Source of the DNA: Lactobacillus paragasseri
Lineage (GTDB): Bacteria; Bacillota; Bacilli; Lactobacillales; Lactobacillaceae
DNA: 64,000 nucleotides
Assembly (NCBI RefSeq): GCF_003584685.1
Contig: NZ_AP018549.1
Coordinates: 1,178,001-1,242,000 of the forward strand
Direction of reading: 5' to 3'
The translations under genes were made by a program, and so were the position numbers. Each line of letters opens with the position of its first letter. Within the stretch, counting starts at the first letter, position 1. Of the stretch, positions 17,355 through 25,071 are shown in pieces. Under the pieces are notes generated by a model. That model made no database searches and was not told the DNA's origin. It saw nothing but the letters and a program-made list of their open reading frames with translations.

Positions 17355-17849
17355 CTAAACCAACTCTTCTACAATCCGCTCTAACTGCTCATTAAATTTG
17401 CTATTATTACTACTTTCGCCAGCATTTTTAGTTTTCACAACTTTATCGTAGTTTTCAATTGTATTAGCAAGCTGGTCTATATCATAAACAGGAATTATAT
17501 TATTCATTCTTTTTTCAATTAATTCAGTAAAGTCAACTTGGTGATTGTTAACGTGCTCATGATATTTTTCTTGTCTAGGAACCACAATTGGAACTTTTCC
17601 AAATTGTAATGCTTCAATAAAGCTTGAAGGTCCTCCATGTGTAATAACAATACGAGCATCTTTCAAAGTCTTTTGCATCTCTTCAAAAGACATCATTTTG
17701 TGACCTTCGCAATGTACTGGTTTATATGTACTAAAACCAGTTTGAATAACCACTTTTTCCTTAATTGTACCTTCAGCAACTAAATTATCTATTTTTTTAA
17801 CCAAACGATTAAAGGGTTGCTCATGAGTACCTACAGTAACAAAAATCAT
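17355..17849 (-). CDS. PssE/EpsF-like catalytic subunit of a GT28-type glycosyltransferase
   Basis: 164 aa with the Alg13-like C-terminal MurG fold: IFVTVGTHEQPFNRL at the start, VVIQTGFS, and VITHGGPSSFIEALQFGKVPIVVPRQ, the UDP-sugar binding signature. This subunit works with the Alg14/PssD-like membrane partner encoded immediately upstream (10 bp gap). The pair usually adds the second sugar, often a beta-1,4-linked hexose, to the priming sugar. Length is normal for a split enzyme. Confidence 0.93.
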   Translation of the reverse strand: MIFVTVGTHEQPFNRLVKKIDNLVAEGTIKEKVVIQTGFSTYKPVHCEGHKMMSFEEMQKTLKDARIVITHGGPSSFIEALQFGKVPIVVPRQEKYHEHVNNHQVDFTELIEKRMNNIIPVYDIDQLANTIENYDKVVKTKNAGESSNNSKFNEQLERIVEELV

Positions 17850-17859
17850 TCTATCACCT

Positions 17860-18309
17860 TTAAAAAATACTTCCTAAATTAATTGCTTTAGGATAAACTT
17901 TCTTCATTTCTTCCCATTCAACAATAAATTTATCTGTTATAGGATACACAAGTTTTCCTGTAATTGTTGGTTTATCATATCTATCAAAAACTTCAATGTA
18001 AACAGTTTTTGCACCCATTAATTTTCCGATATAAAAAAATGAAACTGCTACTGCAGCCCCACTAGAAATAATTACATCAGGACGTTCTTTACGGAGCACT
18101 TTAATTGCTAAAAAAGTATTACGAATCAAGTTTTTCAAATTACGGTTGGTTGGATAGTGACACCCATACATCTTCTCTCCTTTGAGTTTACTTCTTGCAT
18201 CTTCTTTATCAAAAGTAACCCAAAATCTATCTTTATTCTGCCAAAAAGGTTTTAACATATAAAGATGCGTTAAATGTCCACCACTTGAGCCAACTAAACA
18301 AACTTTCAT
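17860..18309 (-). CDS. PssD/Alg14-like membrane subunit of the GT28-type glycosyltransferase
   Basis: 149 aa. KVCLVGSSGGHLTHLYMLKPFW is the Alg14/PssD acceptor-side motif. RPDVIISSGAAVAVSFFYIGKLMGAKTVYIE gives the membrane-associated helix that recruits the catalytic subunit. It sits directly between the priming transferase gene and the PssE-like gene, the usual order in Lactobacillus and Streptococcus EPS loci. Together they perform the second step of repeat-unit synthesis. Confidence 0.93.
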   Translation of the reverse strand: MKVCLVGSSGGHLTHLYMLKPFWQNKDRFWVTFDKEDARSKLKGEKMYGCHYPTNRNLKNLIRNTFLAIKVLRKERPDVIISSGAAVAVSFFYIGKLMGAKTVYIEVFDRYDKPTITGKLVYPITDKFIVEWEEMKKVYPKAINLGSIF

Positions 18310-18326
18310 ACTTTTAACTTTTCTCC

Positions 18327-18986
18327 TTAATACGCACTATTCGGATGAATAACAACACCTACAGTCTTCAATAAAATCTTAAAGTCAAACCACAAACTAC
18401 TATTATTAATATACTCAAGGTCTAATTCTACCATTTCATCAAAGTCTGCATCATTACGTTTGGTTACTTGCCACAAGCCAGTACAACCTGGTATAACAGT
18501 CAAACGTAATTTATCATAATCAGTATAATCCTCTACTTCCATCGGTAGAGGTGGACGAGGACCAACCAAAGACATATCGCCTTTCAAGACGTTCCAAAGC
18601 TGAGGTAATTCATCTAAGCTATATTTTCTTATCACATGACCAATTTTTGTTACACGAGGGTCATCTTTAATTTTGAACATAGCCCCATCAATTTCATTTT
18701 GCTCTTCTAATTGTTCTACCATTTTATCGGCATTGACAATCATGGAACGAAACTTCCACATTTTGAAAGGCTTCTCATCTTTTCCAATTCGTTCTTGTGA
18801 ATAAAAGGCTGGACCACCATCTTCTTTTTTAATTAAGATAATTAACACTAAAAAAAGTGGCGATAATAATATTAGAGCTATTCCGCTAGCTAAAATATCA
18901 AACCCTCGTTTTACAATACGATAGCCCCAACGTCCCTTGACTTTTGACGGATCTAGTTTTATTTTCTTAACCTCTTGTGCCATCAT
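18327..18986 (-). CDS. epsE: Undecaprenyl-phosphate sugar-1-phosphate transferase (priming enzyme, EpsE)
   Basis: 219 aa, short form of the bacterial sugar transferase family with one membrane anchor (about 33-53). Family blocks are clear: KRGFDILAS, ERIGKDEKPFKMWKFRSM, DPRVTKIGHVIRKYSLDELPQLWNVLKGDMSLVGPRP and PGCTGLWQV. It transfers a hexose-1-phosphate, usually glucose or galactose, to undecaprenyl phosphate and starts every repeat unit. It ends the conserved epsA-E block and is followed after 17 bp by the PssD-like gene. ATG at 18986 or the next codon would serve equally. Confidence 0.96.
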   Translation of the reverse strand: MMAQEVKKIKLDPSKVKGRWGYRIVKRGFDILASGIALILLSPLFLVLIILIKKEDGGPAFYSQERIGKDEKPFKMWKFRSMIVNADKMVEQLEEQNEIDGAMFKIKDDPRVTKIGHVIRKYSLDELPQLWNVLKGDMSLVGPRPPLPMEVEDYTDYDKLRLTVIPGCTGLWQVTKRNDADFDEMVELDLEYINNSSLWFDFKILLKTVGVVIHPNSAY

Positions 18987-19010
18987 TTAAAACTCTATCC
19001 CTCAATAAAT

Positions 19011-19781
19011 TTAAAATAACCAAAATCTTTTCTTTTTCTTTAATGGTCTCCAATTTAAGTTAACATTATCAGAGTTAATAATGTTTCGCGCATTTTGCTT
19101 AAAGCTATTAGCAACATCCAATCCTTGCGTCTTTTCTAACTTCTCATAAGCGTCACGCATTCGACTTTCACGTTTTGGCAATGTATGTGCATCGGAAGCA
19201 AAAGTTGCTACTTGTCCTGCTTCTACAAATCTATCAGCTAATTTTTCAATTTCTTTACCGAATACTCCCACATACGAGCTAGCTGTAATTTGCGTTAAAC
19301 ACCCTTGTTCGATAAATTCTTGTAATTTTTCAGGATGGGCTAAGATCCCAGAATTTCTTTCAGGATGAACAATGATTGGCGTAATACCACGACCGAGCAA
19401 CTTAAAAGTTATATCTTTGGCATAAGTTGGTACATCTTCACTTGGAAATTCCAATAACATATATCTGCCATCTTCATCACAAAAAAGAATATCATCATCG
19501 TCCAAGGCTTGAGGTAAATTACCATTTAAACGAACTTCTTGACTGGGAAATACCGTTAAAGGAATGTTATTTTCTTCTAACGCTTTCTGAAAATCAGCAG
19601 TTTCTTTGATGATATCTTTTTTATGATTTAGGTATTTTCCATTTAAAGTATGAGGTGTCATTAATGCATGAGTAATTCCATCCGCTACCGCAGCCTCAGC
19701 TAACCCTAGTGATGAATCCAAATCCGGTGATCCATCATCAATACCTGGCAATATATGTGAGTGAATATCAACTAATACCAT
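19011..19781 (-). CDS. epsD: PHP-family tyrosine-protein phosphatase (CpsB/Wzb type, EpsD)
   Basis: 256 aa. The PHP fold is marked by DIHSHILPGIDDGSPD at residues 5-20 (metal-binding His and Asp), VHPERN near 138 and ASDAHTLPKR near 195. It is a manganese-dependent phosphatase that dephosphorylates the tyrosine tail of the Wze kinase encoded just upstream (5 bp gap) and so tunes chain length and export. Length and gene order match the cpsB/epsD class. Confidence 0.95.
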   Translation of the reverse strand: MVLVDIHSHILPGIDDGSPDLDSSLGLAEAAVADGITHALMTPHTLNGKYLNHKKDIIKETADFQKALEENNIPLTVFPSQEVRLNGNLPQALDDDDILFCDEDGRYMLLEFPSEDVPTYAKDITFKLLGRGITPIIVHPERNSGILAHPEKLQEFIEQGCLTQITASSYVGVFGKEIEKLADRFVEAGQVATFASDAHTLPKRESRMRDAYEKLEKTQGLDVANSFKQNARNIINSDNVNLNWRPLKKKKRFWLF

Positions 19782-19786
19782 TTTCC

Positions 19787-20554
19787 TTACTTCGATTCTC
19801 CATCTTTTTGTTGACTATAACCGTAGCCATACCCGTAACCGTAGCCATAGCCATAACCATCTGGGCCAGTTCTTACATCATTCATTACATACCCTAAAAC
19901 ATGTGTTTTAGTTAACTTAAGCATTTCTAAGGCACGTTCAATACCCGCCTTTTGGGTAACACCTTGGCGAACAACAAGCACTACCCCATCCATTTCACCA
20001 GCTAGGATTTGAGTATCAGAAACTTCAAGAACAGGAGCAAGGTCTAAAACAACTAAATCATAATGTTCTTTGACCATGTTTAAAAATGCTCTCATTCTGT
20101 TAGAACCCAATAATTGTGCTGGATTAGGCGGAATTGGACCAGATGGCATAACTGAAAGATTAGGGATAATATCCTCTTTTACAATATCAGCCATATCAAC
20201 TTCATTAGAATGTGAAGTCAAAATTGTTGTTAACCCTACTCGGTTAGGAATATCAAAAGTTTGATGCAGTGTAGGTCTATGAAGATCGGCATCAATTAGT
20301 AATACCTTCTTACCTGCTTGAGCCATAGTTACGGCTGTATTAACTGTAACAGTTGATTTACCTTCACTAATATTAGCAGAAGTAAAGGCCAAGGCCTTAA
20401 TTTGATGATCGACACTTGTAAAGTCAATATTTGTTTTTACAGTTCTAAACTGTTCACTAACTGGGTTTTGCGGTTTTGCTACAGTGATTAACTTAGCACC
20501 ATACTGCATAGTTTCATCAGTACCACGTTTTTTACGTCTATTAAATAATCCCAT
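19787..20554 (-). CDS. epsC: Bacterial tyrosine kinase (CpsD/Wze type, EpsC)
   Basis: 255 aa BY-kinase. Walker A is SANISEGKST (59-68), Walker A' LLIDADLHRP (85-94), Walker B LVVLDLAPV (167-175). The C-terminus carries seven tyrosines (234-246) alternating strictly with glycine, the autophosphorylation cluster. It pairs with the Wzd membrane adaptor encoded 11 bp upstream, and the PHP phosphatase downstream reverses the phosphorylation. The cycle controls EPS polymerisation. The Tyr-Gly tract is unusually regular and lies in a short codon repeat prone to length change (see findings). Confidence 0.95.
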   Translation of the reverse strand: MGLFNRRKKRGTDETMQYGAKLITVAKPQNPVSEQFRTVKTNIDFTSVDHQIKALAFTSANISEGKSTVTVNTAVTMAQAGKKVLLIDADLHRPTLHQTFDIPNRVGLTTILTSHSNEVDMADIVKEDIIPNLSVMPSGPIPPNPAQLLGSNRMRAFLNMVKEHYDLVVLDLAPVLEVSDTQILAGEMDGVVLVVRQGVTQKAGIERALEMLKLTKTHVLGYVMNDVRTGPDGYGYGYGYGYGYGYSQQKDGESK

Positions 20555-20565
20555 TTATTACGCTC

Positions 20566-21426
20566 CTATACTCGTTTCTTCTTACCAGAATTATTATCAT
20601 TGTTAATACTAAACTTATTAGATAAGTGGAAGTGAGACACATGACCCAAATTAGTTAAGCCCAATTCCTTAGTCAAGTAATCATCATCTCTTACTGTAGT
20701 ATTAAATGAATCACGTAAAATGATCAAAGCAATACTGATAACTAATCCAAGTACAATTCCTGCTAAAGTAAATAAACTAGTTTTAGGGAATGTTTTTGCA
20801 CCAATTGCAGCGGGGGAAACAATAGTAACATTGTTAACGTTCATGATTGTTTTAATCTTACCTTTAAAAGTTTGAGCCACAGCATTAGCAATAGCTTGAG
20901 CTTTTTCAGGATCGTTACTTTTGGCACTAATAGTGAATACTTGTGAATTTTGTTGCGTAGAAACAGAAACAGCTTTTTGCATTTCATTTGCACTGACATT
21001 ATATCCACGTCCAGCTCGTCTTATTACTGCTGGTTCTGCTGGACTAACTAACTTCTTAGTACCATCAGCTAATGTACGATATTTAGCTTTTTTAGCAGGC
21101 TTTACTACTTCAGTAGGATTCTTGATCCATTTAGAAGCATCTTTCAAAATAACAGGACTAGTAACAATATCTTTATAAGTATTAATTACTTGTACATCAG
21201 CCTGTTGCGCAGTCAATGCTTGACCAGCATCAACTGGATTACGTTTCTGATTAACTAAGATTTGAGTAGTTGAAGTATATTTGGGTTCAATCACAAAAGC
21301 AGCTAAAATAAACCCTACTGCTCCTAAACCAATTGCCCATAAAATAATTGACCAAATATGTGCTCGAAGGAGCATCCATAATCTACGTAAATCGATTGTA
21401 TTTTCAGTATTTGTACTGTTTTCCAC
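20566..21426 (-). CDS. epsB: Chain-length determinant protein (CpsC/Wzd type, EpsB)
   Basis: 286 aa with the Wzz fold: transmembrane helix 1 at about 20-42, an extracytoplasmic domain, and helix 2 at about 219-240 (LFTLAGIVLGLVISIALIIL), preceded by the proline-containing VSPAAIGAKTFPKTS. The short cytoplasmic tail ends in basic residues. It activates the Wze tyrosine kinase and sets polymer length. It follows the LCP gene by 6 bp. Length is typical of the Gram-positive split form, in which the kinase is a separate protein. Confidence 0.94.
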   Translation of the reverse strand: MENSTNTENTIDLRRLWMLLRAHIWSIILWAIGLGAVGFILAAFVIEPKYTSTTQILVNQKRNPVDAGQALTAQQADVQVINTYKDIVTSPVILKDASKWIKNPTEVVKPAKKAKYRTLADGTKKLVSPAEPAVIRRAGRGYNVSANEMQKAVSVSTQQNSQVFTISAKSNDPEKAQAIANAVAQTFKGKIKTIMNVNNVTIVSPAAIGAKTFPKTSLFTLAGIVLGLVISIALIILRDSFNTTVRDDDYLTKELGLTNLGHVSHFHLSNKFSINNDNNSGKKKRV

Positions 21427-21432
21427 TTTTTC

Positions 21433-22437
21433 CTATTCTCCTGTCTTCAAGGTTTCCGGCTTAAGCCTTAAGGCAGCACGTAACTTATTACTAATTCTTT
21501 GACACTCTGAATGACTGACTGATTCATAGGCAACGCCATTCTCCCAGTCGCCTTGTCCATGAGCATAATCAGTAGTTACATTATCAGTTGCATGACGATA
21601 ATTCTGAGCTAAAGCAACCATATTGTCAAAAGTTAAATTCGTCATGGTTTGCTTAGAGATTGAGTTCAAGAAAGGTTGGTTTACGACTGTCTTGTAAGAA
21701 ATGGAACTCTTTAATAATGCCATAATTACGAGTCTTTGTCTCTCTTGACGCCCATAATCTCCTCGAGGATCATCATAACGCATTCTACTAAATGCCAAAG
21801 CTTTCTTCCCATTCATGTGATAAGTTGCGCCCTTAGTAAAATGATAGCCTTCATAATCAAATGTTAATGGCGACTTAACTGTCACTCCTCCAACTTGATC
21901 AATGGCCTTCTCTAATCCGCCCATGTTTACCATTACGTAAGCATCAGTTGGAATATTAAAGTACTTCTTGATCGTCTTAGCAGTCTCATCTACACCACCA
22001 TAAGTATAAGCTGAATTAATCTTGGCTGGTGAATAGTCTGGATAATCCGGTAAGTTAACCTTCATGTCTCGAGGTAAGCTAACAACTGTAGTCTTATTAG
22101 TCTTAGGGTTAATAACCATCATCATAATGGTATCAGTTCTACCCTTGTAAGAACGACCAAATTCACCTGTATCTGTTCCCAACAAAAGCAAGCTCATTGG
22201 CTTTTTGTCCTTAAGAGTGTCGCTAACCTTCCGATCACTAATCTCGTTACTCATCGGATTATACATATTGTTAGTGGCAACATGGATATTGTGCCAAGCG
22301 ATAATAACCGCAATGATATCTACCACAAGGAAGACACCTAATACAATCCAAAAGATACGCCAAAACTTTTTACGTCGATGATGACGGTGATGATGTGAGC
22401 GATGCTTTATTTGATTATCACTATTATTATGATCCAT
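21433..22437 (-). CDS. epsA: LytR-CpsA-Psr (LCP) family protein, first gene of the EPS operon (EpsA)
   Basis: 334 aa. A histidine-rich basic N-terminus (SHHHRHHRRKK) is followed by one transmembrane helix (about 26-47) and the extracellular LCP domain: LLLLGTDTGEFGRSYKGRTD, NKTTVVSLPRDM, and RMRYDDPRGDYGRQERQ, with the Arg and Asp residues that bind polyprenyl pyrophosphate. LCP enzymes attach polymers to peptidoglycan. Here it is the operon leader and may link the EPS to the wall. The ribosome site GAGGAA is 5-6 nt before the ATG. A promoter with TATAAT lies about 50 bp upstream. Confidence 0.95.
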   Translation of the reverse strand: MDHNNSDNQIKHRSHHHRHHRRKKFWRIFWIVLGVFLVVDIIAVIIAWHNIHVATNNMYNPMSNEISDRKVSDTLKDKKPMSLLLLGTDTGEFGRSYKGRTDTIMMMVINPKTNKTTVVSLPRDMKVNLPDYPDYSPAKINSAYTYGGVDETAKTIKKYFNIPTDAYVMVNMGGLEKAIDQVGGVTVKSPLTFDYEGYHFTKGATYHMNGKKALAFSRMRYDDPRGDYGRQERQRLVIMALLKSSISYKTVVNQPFLNSISKQTMTNLTFDNMVALAQNYRHATDNVTTDYAHGQGDWENGVAYESVSHSECQRISNKLRAALRLKPETLKTGE

Positions 22438-22461
22438 TTTATTCCTCTTTTATTTTTTGCT

Positions 22462-22490
22462 TTTTTAGTAATACTAAAAATCATTATACA
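22462..22490 (-). promoter_or_regulatory. Promoter -10 and palindromic operator candidate of the EPS operon
   Basis: On the minus strand TATAAT (22485-22490) is followed within 4 bp by an inverted repeat with 9-bp arms TTTTTAGTA / TACTAAAAA separated by one base (22462-22480). The repeat spans the likely transcription start and lies ahead of the epsA ribosome site. A clear -35 was not seen at the ideal distance. The repeat could bind a repressor or form a small 5' hairpin. Confidence 0.5.
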
Positions 22491-22684
22491 AAAAATATTT
22501 GAAAATTCATAGAAAATTCACAATTAGCATAAAAAAACACTTTTATTAAATCAAAAGTATGCTCCAAATAGCTATCTAACCATCTTCACGCCTATAAGTA
22601 TACTTGCACCCCCCCCATAAAATCAATATGAATTCGTTTAAAAACTCATTATGTTATTTATTAAAGAGAGGATCTTACTTATTT

Positions 22685-23161
22685 TTACAGTGATTTTCGT
22701 AATTTTAAAAGCAGATCTTTTTTCACTCTCTGCAAGGTTCTTCTGGAGCATCCCGCCCGCTCAACCAATCCAGAAATCTCTCTTTGCGCCAGCAAATGTT
22801 CAAAGAACAAAAGTCGCTCAATCTTGTTTAACTTCTTAACTTCATCCTTCAAAACAACTAAGCTATCCCAGTCAACTTCAAGCCTTGAAAAATCTTTTGC
22901 GTTATCTATTTCTTGATTTTTCTCTTCTCGGCGCTGAATCTTTCTTAATTCATCTAGCGTATGCCAAAGAATCTTTTTAAAAGCCAGCTTATCAATATTT
23001 TGACCTGGACTTTCTTCAATCATCCCTGCATAAATCAAAACACCATCTTGAAACAAATCAGCATAGTCTTGATAATCTCGCCTTACGCCGGCTGCCTTAA
23101 TTGCTCCACCAACTAAACGACGATTTTCCCATGCTTTAATAAAACTTTCTTCTCTAATCAT
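22685..23161 (-). CDS. Sigma-70-like protein resembling ComX/SigH
   Basis: 158 aa, shorter than housekeeping sigma factors. The N-terminal part (MIREESFIKAWENRRLVGGAIKAAG...) fits region 2. The C-terminal part ends in a region-4-like helix-turn-helix (LLAQREISGLVERAGCSRRTLQRVKKDLLLKLR). The middle is highly charged. This size and layout match ComX/SigH-like competence or stress sigma factors of lactic acid bacteria. The ribosome site AAAGGA sits in the loop of TGTGAC/GTCACA, and the palindrome CACAAGCGCTTGTG lies just upstream. A ComK-like gene precedes it on the same strand. Competence function is an inference. Confidence 0.75.
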   Translation of the reverse strand: MIREESFIKAWENRRLVGGAIKAAGVRRDYQDYADLFQDGVLIYAGMIEESPGQNIDKLAFKKILWHTLDELRKIQRREEKNQEIDNAKDFSRLEVDWDSLVVLKDEVKKLNKIERLLFFEHLLAQREISGLVERAGCSRRTLQRVKKDLLLKLRKSL

Positions 23162-23184
23162 GTGACCATTCCTTTAAGTAATGT

Positions 23185-23212
23185 CACAAGCGCTTGTGCA
23201 TTGAGCATCATA
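23185..23212 (-). promoter_or_regulatory. Candidate promoter and palindromic operator of the sigma-like gene
   Basis: CACAAGCGCTTGTG (23185-23198) is a perfect 14-bp palindrome in an AT-rich gap. On the minus strand it starts 8 bp after a possible -10 TATGAT (23207-23212). It overlaps TGTGAC/GTCACA (23161-23166 and 23182-23187), whose loop contains the ribosome site. The arrangement suggests repressor binding at the start site, or translation control by a hairpin. Confidence 0.5.
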
Positions 23213-23340
23213 TCAAGAACAAAGTCGTATCAAAATCCAAGAGCTAATAAGTGCAAAGCCTAGCCATCTCTAACTTTCTATCTTTTCTTCACTAACTCCT
23301 TTCCCTCAAATTCGCTCTTTATCCTGTCAATCTTTGGTAA

Positions 23341-23369
23341 AGAAAAAACACGCTCAAAAAAGCGTGTTA
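23341..23369 (-). terminator. Terminator of the ComK-like gene
   Basis: Reading on minus, AACACGCT-TTTTTG-AGCGTGTT (23348-23369) is followed by a T run. The stem begins within the stop codon of the gene. Confidence 0.85.
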
Positions 23370-24221
23370 CAAAATTGATTTAATTCTTCTAGACAATCGG
23401 TAAATCAGATTATGGTCCTGCACTTGCCAATCCTTGATATCAAAAAAGTCAGCACAATGGCGACCATAATTTTTGTGAAATTCTTCAATTGTTTCTTCAG
23501 CAAGCTCAGTTAAGTTCATGGCATTCTGAATTTTAGTTAAGTAAAAGTATTCTTGATTAGCAACCAAGTTATTCTTTCTACACTTGCAGAGATTCAAATG
23601 AAAGCCATGCGAATTAGCATATTTTACTAGCATCTGTCCTAAAACATGATTATGAGTAATCCCCTCAGCTAACCGCTTGTATAAGTGCGGCGCACAATCT
23701 TCAAATTCAAAGTTATAACTATGGCCATTCTCTTGATAAGAAAAAGTTACTTTTCCATCTTCTTGTTGTACTGTCTGCATATGATGCAAACCAATCCAGG
23801 AAGTATGCTTTTCAGAATGAGCTCTCATTGAAAAATAAGCGATCTCTCCTAAAGAAATTGTATGTCGATAGTAAAAGCCAAGTTCTTTTTGCAGCTTCTT
23901 TTGTAAAACCGCTCCTAAAATCATTTGGTCTTTTAACAAATGATTAATCAACTGGCGACTGTTTTTCTGGCATAAAATAATACCATCTTTTTTATCAAAA
24001 ATTACTGTCTGATATTTTCCTCTAATTGGCCTTTGATGGAAATCATATAGAGCTACCATATTCTCATTTAATTCATAATTTGAATTTTCAGATACAAATG
24101 GTATAAGGTACGACGTTATTGCCGTGGTTTCTAATCTCTGCCTAATTAGATCTTTGGACCAGTTATTTAAGTCTTCATTACTTGGTAGTCCAACGCTAAA
24201 AAGATTTAGTTTGTTTTTCAT
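23367..24221 (-). CDS. ComK-like competence transcription factor homologue
   Basis: 284 aa from the ATG at 24221 (GGAG with 6 nt spacing); an ATG two codons earlier abuts the ribosome site. Residues about 40-200 resemble ComK: a segment ending FYYRHTISLGEIAYFSMRAHSEKHTSWIGLHHM parallels the ComK core with its invariant SWI/GWI-type motif. A C-terminal part with CKC and a further 80 residues has no ComK counterpart, so the protein is about 90 residues longer than Bacillus ComK. It lies upstream of the ComX/SigH-like gene, with a terminator between. Both in one place suggests a competence regulatory locus, though natural transformation in this group is not assumed. Similarity is judged by eye. 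Confidence 0.6.
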   Translation of the reverse strand: MKNKLNLFSVGLPSNEDLNNWSKDLIRQRLETTAITSYLIPFVSENSNYELNENMVALYDFHQRPIRGKYQTVIFDKKDGIILCQKNSRQLINHLLKDQMILGAVLQKKLQKELGFYYRHTISLGEIAYFSMRAHSEKHTSWIGLHHMQTVQQEDGKVTFSYQENGHSYNFEFEDCAPHLYKRLAEGITHNHVLGQMLVKYANSHGFHLNLCKCRKNNLVANQEYFYLTKIQNAMNLTELAEETIEEFHKNYGRHCADFFDIKDWQVQDHNLIYRLSRRIKSIL

Positions 24222-24291
24222 TTTCATCTCCTTTTCAAAATTATATAACAGATATTATTCAGAACTATAATAATACCAGAAAATCACCATA

Positions 24292-24327
24292 TAAAAAAGA
24301 TCCTACGCCTATAAAAACGTAGGATCT
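24292..24327 (-). terminator. Terminator of the DsbA/FrnE-like gene
   Basis: Perfect stem AGATCCTACG (24298-24307) / CGTAGGATCT (24318-24327) with a T run on the minus strand at 24292-24298. It follows the stop codon by 11 bp. Confidence 0.92.
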
Positions 24328-24338
24328 TAAAATAACTT

Positions 24339-25004
24339 CTAAAAGTTCAAAAACTCTGCTGGCTTCATCCCTAAAGCTGCTCCAATTGCTGTCTTAAAGG
24401 TTGAAACATCTTGAACACCATCAAATTGTTGACCAGCAATTATAAAGTAAGGAACTGACCGAATACCGCGGCTTTGCATGTCAGCCTCTTCTTGCATGAC
24501 TACATCTTGGTAATCATTTGATTCTAATAACTTCTTTACTTCATTTATATCTAAATTGTTCTTTTTTGCAATTTCAAGCAGCACTTTATGATCGGCTAAT
24601 TCCTTATTTTCAGTAAAGTATGCATAGAACAAATCATCAGCTAAATTTGCAGTTAATTTAGAATCATGGTAAGTGTCCTTAGCCCATTGAACCATTCGGT
24701 GAGCATCCATCGTGTTAGTGTTATAAGCAGTTGCTTCATTAATTGTTAGACCTGCTGCTTTGCCTAATGTTTTAACGTGATCATAAGCTGCGTTTGCTTT
24801 ACTTAACGGCATTGCCTTTTCATAGGCTAAAAGAGCAGCATTCGTATTCTTAGTTGATTTTGGTGCATCTAAGTCGATCTGGAAAGCATTAAGGTCATAC
24901 TCAATCTTGTCTTCAACACCTAATTCCTTAATTGCTCTTTGTAAGTAAGTTTCACCAATGTAGCAGTATGGACATGCGTAATCGCCCCAAATGGAAATTC
25001 TCAT
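24339..25004 (-). CDS. DsbA-family (FrnE-like) thioredoxin-fold oxidoreductase
   Basis: 221 aa from the ATG at 25004; a TTG two codons earlier is less likely. The N-terminal ISIWGDYACPYCYIGETYL carries a CPYC active site near residue 11-14 with no signal peptide, so it is cytoplasmic, as in the FrnE/polyketide-type DsbA group. The C-terminal RGIRSVPYFIIAGQQFDGVQ contains the cis-proline loop of thioredoxin folds. It probably handles thiol-disulfide exchange or stress. It has its own terminator. The specific substrate is unknown. Confidence 0.92.
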   Translation of the reverse strand: MRISIWGDYACPYCYIGETYLQRAIKELGVEDKIEYDLNAFQIDLDAPKSTKNTNAALLAYEKAMPLSKANAAYDHVKTLGKAAGLTINEATAYNTNTMDAHRMVQWAKDTYHDSKLTANLADDLFYAYFTENKELADHKVLLEIAKKNNLDINEVKKLLESNDYQDVVMQEEADMQSRGIRSVPYFIIAGQQFDGVQDVSTFKTAIGAALGMKPAEFLNF

Positions 25005-25071
25005 TTTCAACTCTTCTTTCTCTTAATTACACTCTCACTTCTACAATAGAAACTTTGAGCAAAGAAAGCAA

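Noticed and set aside
19814..19862. Short tandem repeat considered as CRISPR or intergenic satellite
   Set aside because: It is coding, in frame with the kinase tail, with no spacers; no CRISPR array is seen anywhere in the window.
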